This document shows positions 24,653 through 33,278 of a stretch of DNA of 64,000 bases, piece by piece. The DNA lies in contig JAFLBL010000022.1 of assembly GCA_017303855.1 (NCBI GenBank), positions 1 to 64,000 of the forward strand, written 5' to 3'. A program made the position numbers and the translations under genes. How positions within the stretch are numbered: the first letter of the stretch is position 1; every line of letters starts with the position of its first letter. The notes under the pieces are model-generated. The model searched no databases. It was not told the origin of the DNA and saw nothing but the letters and a program-made list of their open reading frames with translations. Source of the DNA: Chitinophagales bacterium. Lineage in GTDB: Bacteria; Bacteroidota; Bacteroidia; Chitinophagales; Chitinophagaceae.

Positions 24653-25921
24653 ATGAAAATCCTCATTAAGCAAGCCCGGATTGTTGATACCTCCTCCCCC
24701 TTTCACGGGCAAACCACCGATATTTTTATTGAGAATGGCCGTATTGCCCGTATTGGGAATGACCTTTCAGACCCGGCCGATCAGGTAATCAATCATTCAG
24801 GCATTTGTGTGTCGCCCGGCTGGGTGGATGTATTTGCCAATTTTGCCGATCCCGGCTACGAATACAAAGAAAGTCTGGAAACGGGTGCCCGGGCAGCCGC
24901 TGCAGGCGGGTATACGGATGTAATGATCATCCCTAATACCAGTCCCGTTTTGCATAATAAGGCAGCCGTGGAATATGTGGTGCATAAAGGAGCCGGCTTG
25001 CCCGTATCCATTCATCCGATCGGCGCCATTACCCGCAACACGGAAGGCAAAGAGCTGGCAGAAATGTATGACATGAAGTGGAGCGGCGCCGTGGCTTTCA
25101 GCGATGGCCTGAATTGTGTACAATCCGCCGGACTGCTGGTTAAAGCCCTTCAATATGTAAATGCGTTTGACGGCACCATTATTCAATTGCCGGATGATAA
25201 ATCGGTAAATCCACCGGGACTGATCAATGAAGGAATTATTTCCACTCAGCTTGGTCTTCCGGGTAAACCAGCCATGGCCGAAGAACTGATCGTGGAACGG
25301 GATATCAGCCTGGCCGGCTATGCCGCTTCAAAACTGCATCTCACCGGCATCAGTACCAAAAAGTCGGCTGATTATGTGAAAAAAGGAAAAGAAAGCGGGG
25401 TTAAAGTCAGTTGCTCGGTTGCGCCCTACCACCTCTTCTTTTGTGATGAGGATATGACTACCTATAACACGCATCTGAAAGTAAACCCTCCTCTCCGGAC
25501 TCCGGAAGACAGAACCGCACTCCGTCAGGCTGTACTGGACGGTACGATAGACTGTCTTGCTTCTCATCACCTGCCACATGAATTTGACAGTAAAATCATC
25601 GAATTTGAATATGCCAAATTCGGCATGGCCGGACTGGAAACTGCTTATGCCGTATTGAAAACGGCCCTGCCGGATATCAGCCCGGAAAGAACCGTTGAAT
25701 TGCTGGCCAGCAACCCCCGCCGGATTTTTGGCCTGGAAGCGGCCTCCATTGTAGCTGGCGCCAATGCCCGGCTGACTATTTTTCAACCGGACCAGCAATG
25801 GACTTTTTCCAAAGAACATATCCGTTCAAAATCAACCAATACCCCTTTTATCGGACAACTCTTTACCGGGAAAGTTACAGGAACAATAAACGGTGACATG
25901 ATCACCCTCAACGAAAAATGA
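24653..25921 (+). CDS. Dihydroorotase-like protein lacking metal ligands (PyrC'-type)
   Basis: 422 residues with the amidohydrolase/dihydroorotase fold throughout (composite domain, then barrel, ending LTIFQPDQQWTFSKEHIRSK, then STNTPF). Active-site motifs are changed. The usual PGxxDxHxH is PGWVDVFANFADPG, with both histidines gone. The metal-bridging region and zinc histidines are not recognisable (IIQLPDD, HLTGIST), and the catalytic Asp of the DHAPH motif is His in SHHLPHE. Such pseudo-dihydroorotases pair with aspartate transcarbamoylase in other bacteria; that role is inferred. The DUF4199 gene overlaps its stop by 4 bases. Confidence 0.82.
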   Translation: MKILIKQARIVDTSSPFHGQTTDIFIENGRIARIGNDLSDPADQVINHSGICVSPGWVDVFANFADPGYEYKESLETGARAAAAGGYTDVMIIPNTSPVLHNKAAVEYVVHKGAGLPVSIHPIGAITRNTEGKELAEMYDMKWSGAVAFSDGLNCVQSAGLLVKALQYVNAFDGTIIQLPDDKSVNPPGLINEGIISTQLGLPGKPAMAEELIVERDISLAGYAASKLHLTGISTKKSADYVKKGKESGVKVSCSVAPYHLFFCDEDMTTYNTHLKVNPPLRTPEDRTALRQAVLDGTIDCLASHHLPHEFDSKIIEFEYAKFGMAGLETAYAVLKTALPDISPERTVELLASNPRRIFGLEAASIVAGANARLTIFQPDQQWTFSKEHIRSKSTNTPFIGQLFTGKVTGTINGDMITLNEK

Positions 25922-26406
25922 CACAAAAACTCTCCGCAGGACTGATAGGCCTGATCACCGGCCTTTTCATGATCGCTTTTATACTGATCGTTTTTACAGT
26001 GAAACTGCCGGAAGAATCTCCGGCTCACTTTATCCTTTACCTGCTTTATGCCGGCGGTATTGTTTGGGCAATCCTTCGCAATCAACGAAACACAGAAGGA
26101 CATATAACCTTTTGGAATGCTTTCACCCCCGGACTCCGGTGTTTCATTATTACGATCCTTGTGCTGGTGCTGTTTACCATTATTTTCAATAAACTCCACC
26201 CGGAATTTATTACGCAGAGTGCGGCTCTCTATAAAGACATGCTGGTAAAAGAAAAAGGAAAAACACCGGTTGAAATAGAAGAAATGGTGGATGCCTTTAA
26301 AAATGGCTATCTGACCATGCTGGTATACAGATCTATTTTCGGATATTTGATCATCGGCGCCATTGTGACTGCCATAACGGCTGCCATTACCACCAGAAGA
26401 AAATAA
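25918..26406 (+). CDS. DUF4199 membrane protein
   Basis: 162 residues with about four hydrophobic helices (GLIGLITGLFMIAFILIVFT, FILYLLYAGGIVWAIL, CFIITILVLVLFTIIFN, SIFGYLIIGAIVTAITAAI). A central soluble stretch ends ...EKGKTPVEIEEMVDAFKNGY. The helix-loop-helix layout and the short C-terminal TTRRK match DUF4199, a Bacteroidota family of unknown function. It overlaps the dihydroorotase-like gene (ATGA) and lies 3 bases before a glycosyltransferase, so it joins both to one transcript. Confidence 0.75.
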   Translation: MTQKLSAGLIGLITGLFMIAFILIVFTVKLPEESPAHFILYLLYAGGIVWAILRNQRNTEGHITFWNAFTPGLRCFIITILVLVLFTIIFNKLHPEFITQSAALYKDMLVKEKGKTPVEIEEMVDAFKNGYLTMLVYRSIFGYLIIGAIVTAITAAITTRRK

Positions 26407-26409
26407 ACT

Positions 26410-27351
26410 ATGGATCTGTCCATTGTCATACCCCTGATTGACGAAGCTGAATCCCTGCCGGAACTGACCGCCTGGATTGAAAAAGTGATGGCTGAAAACA
26501 ACTTCAGTTATGAAGTGATTTTTGTAGATGATGGCAGCAGTGATAATTCCTGGGAAGTGATTGAAGGCTTACGGGCCAAAAACCCCGCGGTAAAAGGCAT
26601 CAAATTTCAACGGAATTATGGCAAGTCTGCGGGACTGAATGAAGCCTTCCGGGCCGCTTCGGGAGAAGTGGTAATTACAATGGATGCAGATCTCCAGGAC
26701 AGTCCGGACGAGATACCCGGACTCCGGAAAATGATTGTGGAAGACGGATATGACCTGGTGAGTGGCTGGAAAAAGAAACGCTACGATAACACCCTGACCA
26801 AAAACATTCCCTCCAAATTCTTCAATGCGGTTACCCGCGCGATGTCCGGCATACACCTGCACGATTTTAATTGCGGGTTGAAAGCGTATAAAAAGAAAGT
26901 GGTAAAAGGCGTGGAGATCTATGGTGAAATGCACCGCTACATTCCCGTGCTGGCCAAATGGGCCGGTTTTAAAAAGATCGGAGAAAAGGTGGTGGAACAC
27001 CGTGCCCGTAAATACGGCACTTCCAAGTTTGGATGGAGACGTTTTGTAAACGGTTTTCTCGACCTGATGTCCATCACTTTTGTCGGTAAGTTTTCCAAAC
27101 GACCCATGCACTTTTTTGGTTTATGGGGCACGTTGTTTTTTATGCTCGGTATTGGCATTTCATTATACCTGATTATTTCAAAAATAATTGACCCCAATTT
27201 CGCCCTTACCAACCGTCCGGGTTTTTACCTGGCCCTTACATCCGTAATTATCGGTATGCAGCTCTTCCTGGCCGGATTTATCGGTGAATTAATTTCACGC
27301 AATTCCGCCAACCGGAATACGTACCTGATTGAAACCAAAACTGGCTTGTGA
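26410..27351 (+). CDS. Family 2 glycosyltransferase (DPMS/GtrB-like), membrane-anchored
   Basis: 313 residues. The GT-A domain (1-220) has VIFVDDGSSDNSW, ITMDADLQDSPDEIP (DxD-type metal site) and HDFNCGLKAYKK. Two C-terminal membrane helices follow (FFGLWGTLFFMLGIGISLYL and FYLALTSVIIGMQLFLAGFI). This layout belongs to enzymes that load a sugar onto undecaprenyl or dolichyl phosphate. The acceptor and sugar are not known. Its stop overlaps the next glycosyltransferase by 4 bases. Confidence 0.87.
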   Translation: MDLSIVIPLIDEAESLPELTAWIEKVMAENNFSYEVIFVDDGSSDNSWEVIEGLRAKNPAVKGIKFQRNYGKSAGLNEAFRAASGEVVITMDADLQDSPDEIPGLRKMIVEDGYDLVSGWKKKRYDNTLTKNIPSKFFNAVTRAMSGIHLHDFNCGLKAYKKKVVKGVEIYGEMHRYIPVLAKWAGFKKIGEKVVEHRARKYGTSKFGWRRFVNGFLDLMSITFVGKFSKRPMHFFGLWGTLFFMLGIGISLYLIISKIIDPNFALTNRPGFYLALTSVIIGMQLFLAGFIGELISRNSANRNTYLIETKTGL

Positions 27352-28487
27352 TGGCCCGGGTGGTAATTATAGGACCCGCCCATCCATTGCGGGGAGGACT
27401 GGCCACTTTTAATCAACGGCTGGCGGCTGAGTTTAATACACAGGGACACCAGTGCAGCCTGCTCTCCTTCTCCCTGCAGTACCCGGATTTTATTTTCCCC
27501 GGCACCACCCAGTATACTAATGAACCGGCACCGCAAGGACTGATTATTGATACAAAAATTAATTCCGTCAATCCCCTGAACTGGATCAGTACTGGTAACT
27601 GGCTGAAAAAACAAAACCCCGACCTGGTTATTGTCCGTTTCTGGCTGCCGCTGATGGGACCTGCACTGGGTACTATTCTGCGCCGCGTGCGCAAAAACAA
27701 ACACACGAAAATTATCTGTATTGCTGATAATGTGATCCCGCATGAAAAAAGACCCGGCGATACTCCTTTCACCCGGTACTTCCTGAAAAGCTGCGATGCC
27801 TTTATTACCATGAGCGAGAAAGTAATGCAGGATCTCCGGCTCTTTGAAAAAAACAAACCGGCACAACTGGTCGCGCATCCGCTCTATGATAATTTCGGCG
27901 CCGCTATTTCAAAAACCGAAGCCCGTCAGCACCTGGGATTACCTGCACATGAAAAAATAGTTCTGTTCTTTGGATTTATCCGCAAATACAAAGGCCTTGA
28001 CCTGCTTTTTGATGCCATGGCCCTGCCTGAGCTGAAATCATCCGGAATCCGGTTACTCGTAGCCGGTGAATATTATGAAGCTGAAAAAGATTACCAGGCA
28101 CAGATTGATCAACTGGGTATCCGGGAGCAGTTATACCTGCGTACGGATTTTATTCCGGACAGTGAAGTAAAATACTATCTCTGTGCGGCGGATGCCGTCA
28201 TACAACCCTACCGCAATGCCACGCAAAGCGGGGTTACGCCCCTCGCCTATCACTTTGAAAAACCCATGGTGGTAACCAATGTCGGCGGACTCCCCGCACT
28301 GGTGCCCGACCATCGCGTAGGACTGGTAACCAGCCCGCAGCCGGAGGCTATAGCCGCCGGTATTCTGGAGTTCTACCAATTAGGTGAAGATTATTTTATT
28401 CCTCATCTTCGTGAAGAGAAAAAAAAGTACAGCTGGGCCAATATGGTCAGCAGCCTTTCTCAACTAGCCAATGATATACAGAAGTAA
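27348..28487 (+). CDS. Family 4 glycosyltransferase
   Basis: 379 residues with two Rossmann domains (GT-B). N-terminal glycine-rich loop PAHPLRGGLATFNQRLA; C-terminal domain with KIVLFFGFIRKYKGLDLLFD and the nucleotide-sugar binding region PYRNATQSGVTPLAYHFEKP. Cytosolic, retaining enzyme by family. It overlaps the neighbours on both sides (4 and 17 bases), indicating tight translational coupling with the heptose genes downstream. Confidence 0.85.
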   Translation: MMARVVIIGPAHPLRGGLATFNQRLAAEFNTQGHQCSLLSFSLQYPDFIFPGTTQYTNEPAPQGLIIDTKINSVNPLNWISTGNWLKKQNPDLVIVRFWLPLMGPALGTILRRVRKNKHTKIICIADNVIPHEKRPGDTPFTRYFLKSCDAFITMSEKVMQDLRLFEKNKPAQLVAHPLYDNFGAAISKTEARQHLGLPAHEKIVLFFGFIRKYKGLDLLFDAMALPELKSSGIRLLVAGEYYEAEKDYQAQIDQLGIREQLYLRTDFIPDSEVKYYLCAADAVIQPYRNATQSGVTPLAYHFEKPMVVTNVGGLPALVPDHRVGLVTSPQPEAIAAGILEFYQLGEDYFIPHLREEKKKYSWANMVSSLSQLANDIQK

Positions 28488-29493
28488 AGCGCCTTTACGG
28501 ATTGGTCTGGCCGGTGGTGGCACCGATGTAAGTCCTTACAGTGATCTTTATGGTGGTGCCATATTAAACGCCACCCTGTCACTCTATGCCAATGCCACCA
28601 TAGAGCTGCTGGACGAAAATAAAATAATACTCCAGGCAATCGACCGGAACGAAGAACAGGTATTTGACTGGGCGCCACAATTGCCTGTTGACGGACACCT
28701 GGATCTGCTAAAAGGCGTTTATAACCGGATCACCATGGATTATGGTGTCAGGGAACAGGGCTTCCGTTTATCCACCTATGTGGATGCGCCGGCCGGTTCC
28801 GGACTGGGCACTTCCTCTACCCTGGTAGTGGCGATACTCGGGGCATTTGCAGAAATGCTGAAACTCCCGATGGGTGAATATGATATGGCACACTACGCGT
28901 TTGAAATTGAACGAAAGGACCTGAACCTGGCCGGAGGTAAACAGGATCAGTATGCGGCAACGTTCGGCGGGGTGAACTTTATGGAATTTTATGGCGAGGA
29001 TAAAGTAATTGTAAATCCGCTGCGGGTCAAACAGCAATACCTGTTTGAACTGGAAAACAACCTGCTGTTGTATTACACCTCCACCAGCCGCGAATCCGCG
29101 GAAATCATAAAAAAGCAAAGCCGGAACGTAACGGATAAAAAAGAAAAATCCATTGAAGCCATGCACCACCTGAAGGACCAGGCCCGGATGATGAAAGAAG
29201 CCCTGCTGAAAGGAAGGCTGCATGAAATCGGGGAAATCCTGGATTATGGCTTTCAGCAAAAAAGGCAAATGGCTGAAGGCATCAGTAATCCCCTGATGGA
29301 AGAAATCTATGAAACGGCCAGAAAAGCCGGTGCTACCGGCGGTAAAATATCCGGCGCCGGTGGTGGAGGATTCATGATTTTTTATTGCCCGGTAAATACA
29401 AAATATAAAGTAATCGAAAGCCTGGCCAATTTCGGCGGCCGGCACCGGAATTACCAGTTCACCGAACACGGACTGAAAACCTGGACTATTTAA
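28471..29493 (+). CDS. HddA-like D-glycero-D-manno-heptose 7-phosphate kinase (GHMP family)
   Basis: 340 residues. GHMP-kinase motifs: N-terminal APLRIGLAGGGTDVSPYSD, the ATP loop PAGSGLGTSSTLVV near residue 108, and C-terminal GKISGAGGGGFMIF. The start motif with GGGTD is typical of sugar-1-kinases in GDP-heptose and related pathways. With gmhA and a nucleotidyltransferase directly after it, phosphorylation of heptose 7-phosphate at C1 is the best reading. A fucokinase-like role is the main alternative. It overlaps the upstream gene by 17 bases. Confidence 0.82.
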   Translation: MIYRSKAPLRIGLAGGGTDVSPYSDLYGGAILNATLSLYANATIELLDENKIILQAIDRNEEQVFDWAPQLPVDGHLDLLKGVYNRITMDYGVREQGFRLSTYVDAPAGSGLGTSSTLVVAILGAFAEMLKLPMGEYDMAHYAFEIERKDLNLAGGKQDQYAATFGGVNFMEFYGEDKVIVNPLRVKQQYLFELENNLLLYYTSTSRESAEIIKKQSRNVTDKKEKSIEAMHHLKDQARMMKEALLKGRLHEIGEILDYGFQQKRQMAEGISNPLMEEIYETARKAGATGGKISGAGGGGFMIFYCPVNTKYKVIESLANFGGRHRNYQFTEHGLKTWTI

Positions 29494-29506
29494 GACGCGT
29501 AAGACT

Positions 29507-30079
29507 ATGGAAAAAATCAAACAGATCATTCAGGCATCCATTGCTACCAAACAGCAGATGCTAAAACAGGAGGAACTTTTATCCTCTATAGAACAGATCG
29601 TAACCGTGGTGACCAATGCCTTTAAAAACGGTAAGCGGGTTTATTTTTGTGGCAACGGGGGCAGTGCCGCCGATGCACAACACCTGGCGGCTGAATTTTC
29701 CGGCCGTTTTTATACCGACCGGAAAGCATTACCAGCGGAAGCCCTGCACTGTAATACCTCGTATATGACCGCAGTGGCAAACGACTACAGTTATGACGTC
29801 ATTTACTCAAGACTTATTGACGGCATCGGCCTGCCGGGAGATATCTTAATCGGACTTTCCACCTCCGGCAATTCCAAAAACATCGTTATGGCTTTTGAAG
29901 TAGCCCGGGAAAAAGGCGTCATTACCGTGGGCTTCACCGGCAGTACCGGCGGCAAAATGAAGGGGCTCAGTGATTACCTGATTAACGTGCCTTCTACCGA
30001 TACACCGCGTATCCAGGAAAGCCATATCACGGTAGGGCATATCATCTGTCAGCTGGTGGAAGAAAATTATTTCGGCTAA
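29507..30079 (+). CDS. gmhA: Sedoheptulose 7-phosphate isomerase
   Basis: 190-residue SIS-domain isomerase that turns sedoheptulose 7-phosphate into D-glycero-D-manno-heptose 7-phosphate, the first step of heptose synthesis. Motifs: FCGNGGSAADAQHLAAEFSG near residue 47, then RF; IGLSTSGNSKNIVMAFEVAR; and a C-terminal QESHITVGHIICQLVE with conserved Glu/His. Length matches the family (about 190). It lies 13 bases after the kinase and 13 before the nucleotidyltransferase. Confidence 0.9.
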   Translation: MEKIKQIIQASIATKQQMLKQEELLSSIEQIVTVVTNAFKNGKRVYFCGNGGSAADAQHLAAEFSGRFYTDRKALPAEALHCNTSYMTAVANDYSYDVIYSRLIDGIGLPGDILIGLSTSGNSKNIVMAFEVAREKGVITVGFTGSTGGKMKGLSDYLINVPSTDTPRIQESHITVGHIICQLVEENYFG

Positions 30080-30092
30080 ACATTACTGATAC

Positions 30093-31337
30093 ATGATCAA
30101 AGAAGCCATTATACTGGCCGGCGGACTGGGCACCCGTTTACGGGATACGGTTCCCGACCTGCCCAAATGCATGGCACCGGTTGCCGGACGGCCATTTCTG
30201 TTTCACGTGATTAATTACCTGCGCTTACAAGGCATAGAGGATTTCGTTTTTTCACTGGGTTACAAACATGATATCATTGAGCACTATCTGCAGGCACATT
30301 TCCCCACCCTGCGTTACCAGTGCGTGATCGAAGAGGAACCACTGGGCACCGGCGGAGCAATACAACTGGCCTGTACCAAAGCGCAACATAAACAGGTAGT
30401 AGTGGTCAATGGAGACACGCTCTTTAAAGGTGATTTGCACGCTGCCGCTCTGTTTCACCAACAGCAACAGGCCGAATGCACCTTATTATTAAAAGCCATG
30501 TACCAGTTTGACCGGTATGGCGTGGTGGAACTGGATGAACAACACCTGGTAAAAGCCTTTCACGAAAAAAAACAATACGATTCAGGCACGATCAATGCCG
30601 GTGTGTACCTGCTGGATAAAGACAAATTCCTGGATGAAGAATTCCCGGCAAAATTTTCATTTGAAAAGAATTATCTCGAAGCCCTGTATAACAGCCGGCG
30701 TATGTACGGGCTGGTGCAGGATGCTTATTTTATTGATATCGGCATCCCGGAAGATTATTCCCGGGCGCAAACAGAAATAGCCGCTCTGCCTCCTGACCTT
30801 GGTAAAGTGGATCATAGATGGACCCTTTTCCTTGACCGGGACGGGGTGATCAATGTTGACAAAGACGGCAGTTATATATTCAGATCCGACGAGTTTGTAT
30901 TTACTGAAGGCGCACCGGCCCTGTTTAAAAAACTGGCTGAAAAATTTCACCGTATTATCATTGTCACCAATCAACGGGGAGTGGGCCGCGGGCTGATGAC
31001 GGAAAAAACCCTGCATGAAATACATCAGCACATGACGGATGAAATAGCAGAAGCCGGTGGCCGGATTGATGCCATCTATTACTGCACATCCATGCACAAT
31101 GATCATCCGGAACGAAAACCGAATCCCGGAATGGCAGTACGTGCCAGGTTGAATTTTCCGGAAATTGATTTCCGAAAATCCATCATGGTGGGCAACAACC
31201 TGAGTGATATGCATTTTGGACGAAATGCCGGCATGTATACAGTCTTTGTACGATCCACCCGGCCACAGCAGGAATGGCCGCATCCCGAAATAGACTTTAT
31301 CTTTGATAACCTGAACGGATTTGTAAAAGCTTTATGA
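30093..31337 (+). CDS. Fusion: HddC-like sugar nucleotidyltransferase + GmhB-like HAD phosphatase
   Basis: 414 residues, two domains. Residues 1-230: nucleotidyltransferase with LAGGLGTRLRDTVPDLPKCM, VVNGDTLF and a DIGIPEDY metal site. Residues 245-414: HAD-IIIA phosphatase with motif I LFLDRDGVINVD, VTNQRGVGRG and KPNPGM. In one chain it could remove the 7-phosphate and attach GMP to heptose 1-phosphate, the last two steps to GDP-D-glycero-D-manno-heptose. Oddities: the Cys-x-Cys half of the GmhB zinc loop is missing (CTSMHNDHPERKP), and HAD motif IV reads GNNLSD, not GDxxxD. Confidence 0.83.
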   Translation: MIKEAIILAGGLGTRLRDTVPDLPKCMAPVAGRPFLFHVINYLRLQGIEDFVFSLGYKHDIIEHYLQAHFPTLRYQCVIEEEPLGTGGAIQLACTKAQHKQVVVVNGDTLFKGDLHAAALFHQQQQAECTLLLKAMYQFDRYGVVELDEQHLVKAFHEKKQYDSGTINAGVYLLDKDKFLDEEFPAKFSFEKNYLEALYNSRRMYGLVQDAYFIDIGIPEDYSRAQTEIAALPPDLGKVDHRWTLFLDRDGVINVDKDGSYIFRSDEFVFTEGAPALFKKLAEKFHRIIIVTNQRGVGRGLMTEKTLHEIHQHMTDEIAEAGGRIDAIYYCTSMHNDHPERKPNPGMAVRARLNFPEIDFRKSIMVGNNLSDMHFGRNAGMYTVFVRSTRPQQEWPHPEIDFIFDNLNGFVKAL

Positions 31338-31420
31338 ATTGCCGGATACTAAAGCAACCTCATTCCCGTTAGCTCCATCAGTACAAATTGTACCTTTAGC
31401 ACTTATAAACCCGTTTACAA

Positions 31421-32401
31421 GTGAAACAATTCGTCAGTATAATATTCCTGGTGGCACTTAGCCTGGCGGCTATGGCCCAGAAAATCAATCCCGCTGATCT
31501 CAAATTGCTCAGGGCAAAGGAAGACAGCCTGAAAAAACTGTCCTTCCATCTTAACACGGATAGTTTGCCCCAGCAACGCATGCTGGCCGACAGTGCCTTT
31601 ACAAAAACCCTGGTAAGAGCCTTACAGGTAAAAAACTCCTTCTTTTTCCCCTTTGATTCTGTACGTGGTGTTGCTAAAATCTATGCCCCGGATACGAGCT
31701 TCCGGATTATCACCTGGAATATTTCGTTTAACGATTATTATGCCCGGCAGCGGGGTGCTATCCAGTTCCGTACTGCGGACGGTTCCTTAAAACTGATCCC
31801 ATTGAGGGATGCCTCTGAATTTACCGATAAACCGCAGGATTCCATACGTACCCGCAGCAACTGGATCGGGGCCATGTATTATAACATGGTAAAGACACAA
31901 CACAAAGGCAAAAACTATTATACCCTGTTCGGCTTTGATAATAACAGTGCACAGAGCAGTATCAAATGGATCGAAGTACTCAGTTTTAATGAAAAAAATG
32001 AACCGGTATTTGGCGGTCCTTTTTTCACGTATGAAAAAGACTCCGTACCCAAACCTCCGAAATACCGGTATTTTCTTGAATTCAAGAAAGACACCCGGGT
32101 GCTGGTCAATTATATTGAGGAACTGGGCATGATACTCGTGGATCACCTGGTATCCGAATCCGATCAGCCGGAACTGGCCTGGACGCTGATACCCGACGGA
32201 GACCAGGAAGGCTACAAATGGGAAAACGGGAAGTGGGTACATATTGACAAAGTTTTTACCCTGAAACTGGAGGATGGACAGGCTCCGGTGGGAGATCCGT
32301 TACTGGGACCCGGTGGCACACGCAATGAACAAAAGCTGCAGGAAAAAACCGATAAAAATAAAACGAAAGAGAACCGTCCTGCCATGAACTACGATAACTG
32401 A
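31421..32401 (+). CDS. Secreted hypothetical protein
   Basis: 326 residues from a GTG start. The signal peptide (MKQFVSIIFLVALSLAAMAQ) is clear. The mature protein alternates strands and aromatic residues (FRIITWNISFNDYYARQRGA, NYYTLFGFDNNSAQSSIKWI) and ends in a charged Lys/Glu/Thr/Asn tail that looks disordered. It resembles a secreted hypothetical family I have seen in Bacteroidota, but no function is known. It lies between the heptose module and the ABC exporter without an obvious role in either. A weak promoter-like box (TACCTTTA) lies near 31389. Confidence 0.65.
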   Translation: MKQFVSIIFLVALSLAAMAQKINPADLKLLRAKEDSLKKLSFHLNTDSLPQQRMLADSAFTKTLVRALQVKNSFFFPFDSVRGVAKIYAPDTSFRIITWNISFNDYYARQRGAIQFRTADGSLKLIPLRDASEFTDKPQDSIRTRSNWIGAMYYNMVKTQHKGKNYYTLFGFDNNSAQSSIKWIEVLSFNEKNEPVFGGPFFTYEKDSVPKPPKYRYFLEFKKDTRVLVNYIEELGMILVDHLVSESDQPELAWTLIPDGDQEGYKWENGKWVHIDKVFTLKLEDGQAPVGDPLLGPGGTRNEQKLQEKTDKNKTKENRPAMNYDN

Positions 32402-32453
32402 TCCGGGTAAACGCCGCTTTGGTTTTCCTCTCCAATGGGTATCTTTACAACCC

Positions 32454-33278
32454 ATGGAGCAACCCCTCACCCATATTACGCCACCCGGCCGGTTTTCCAC
32501 CGGTATCCGGGAAATATGGCAATACCGGGAATTGTTTTATTTTTTTACCTGGCGGGATATCAAGGTAAAATATAAACAAACCACCCTGGGTTTTCTGTGG
32601 GCCATACTACAGCCCCTGGGTATGATGCTGTTGTTTACCTTGCTTTTTTCTAAAACATGGAAAACGGATACCGGTCCGTTGAACTATCCCCTTTTTGTAT
32701 TATCCGGCCTCATACTCTGGAATCTGTTCAGTTCTTCCGTTTCACACGCGGGGGAAAGCATGATACAGCACGCCGGTATTATCAGGAAAATCTATTTCCC
32801 CCGGATGATCATTCCTGGCTCAGCTGTATTGGTTTCCCTCTTTGATTTCCTGATGGGATTGCTGATATTTATTGTCTTTTGCCTTGTTTATAAACAGCCC
32901 CTGCACTGGTATAGTCTGCCTTTTTTCATGGCGGGCATCATACTGGTATTACTGGCCGGATTCGGGGCCGGCACTTTTCTCTCCGCCTTGAATGTGAAAT
33001 ACCGTGATTTCAGGTATACCATACCGTTTCTGTTACAGGTTTTGTTTTTCTCCGCCCAGGTAATTTATCCATTATCGGTAGTAAAGCAACCCTGGCTGGT
33101 CAATCTCCTGGCACTGAATCCGGTTAACGGGGCAATAGAACTCTTCCGGGCCGGACTGACGGGCGGGCCGGTTAACTATTCGTTGGTACTAACCGGACTG
33201 GCGGCTACTATTTTGATATTACTGACCGGTATTTATTATTTCAGAAAAACAGAAGCTTATTTTGCCGATATCGCCTGA
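32454..33278 (+). CDS. Polysaccharide ABC exporter permease (Wzm-like)
   Basis: 274 residues with six membrane helices and the ABC-2 exporter pattern: a cytosolic N-terminal part (REIWQYRELFYFFTWRDIKV, then KYKQTTLGFLWAILQPLGMM), IIRKIYFPRMIIPGSAVLVS, and LALNPVNGAIELFRAGL near the C-terminus. It exports lipid-linked O-antigen or capsule chains with the ATPase encoded next; the two genes overlap by one base. The ATG at 32454 follows a TATCTTTA box by about 10 bases. Confidence 0.9.
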   Translation: MEQPLTHITPPGRFSTGIREIWQYRELFYFFTWRDIKVKYKQTTLGFLWAILQPLGMMLLFTLLFSKTWKTDTGPLNYPLFVLSGLILWNLFSSSVSHAGESMIQHAGIIRKIYFPRMIIPGSAVLVSLFDFLMGLLIFIVFCLVYKQPLHWYSLPFFMAGIILVLLAGFGAGTFLSALNVKYRDFRYTIPFLLQVLFFSAQVIYPLSVVKQPWLVNLLALNPVNGAIELFRAGLTGGPVNYSLVLTGLAATILILLTGIYYFRKTEAYFADIA

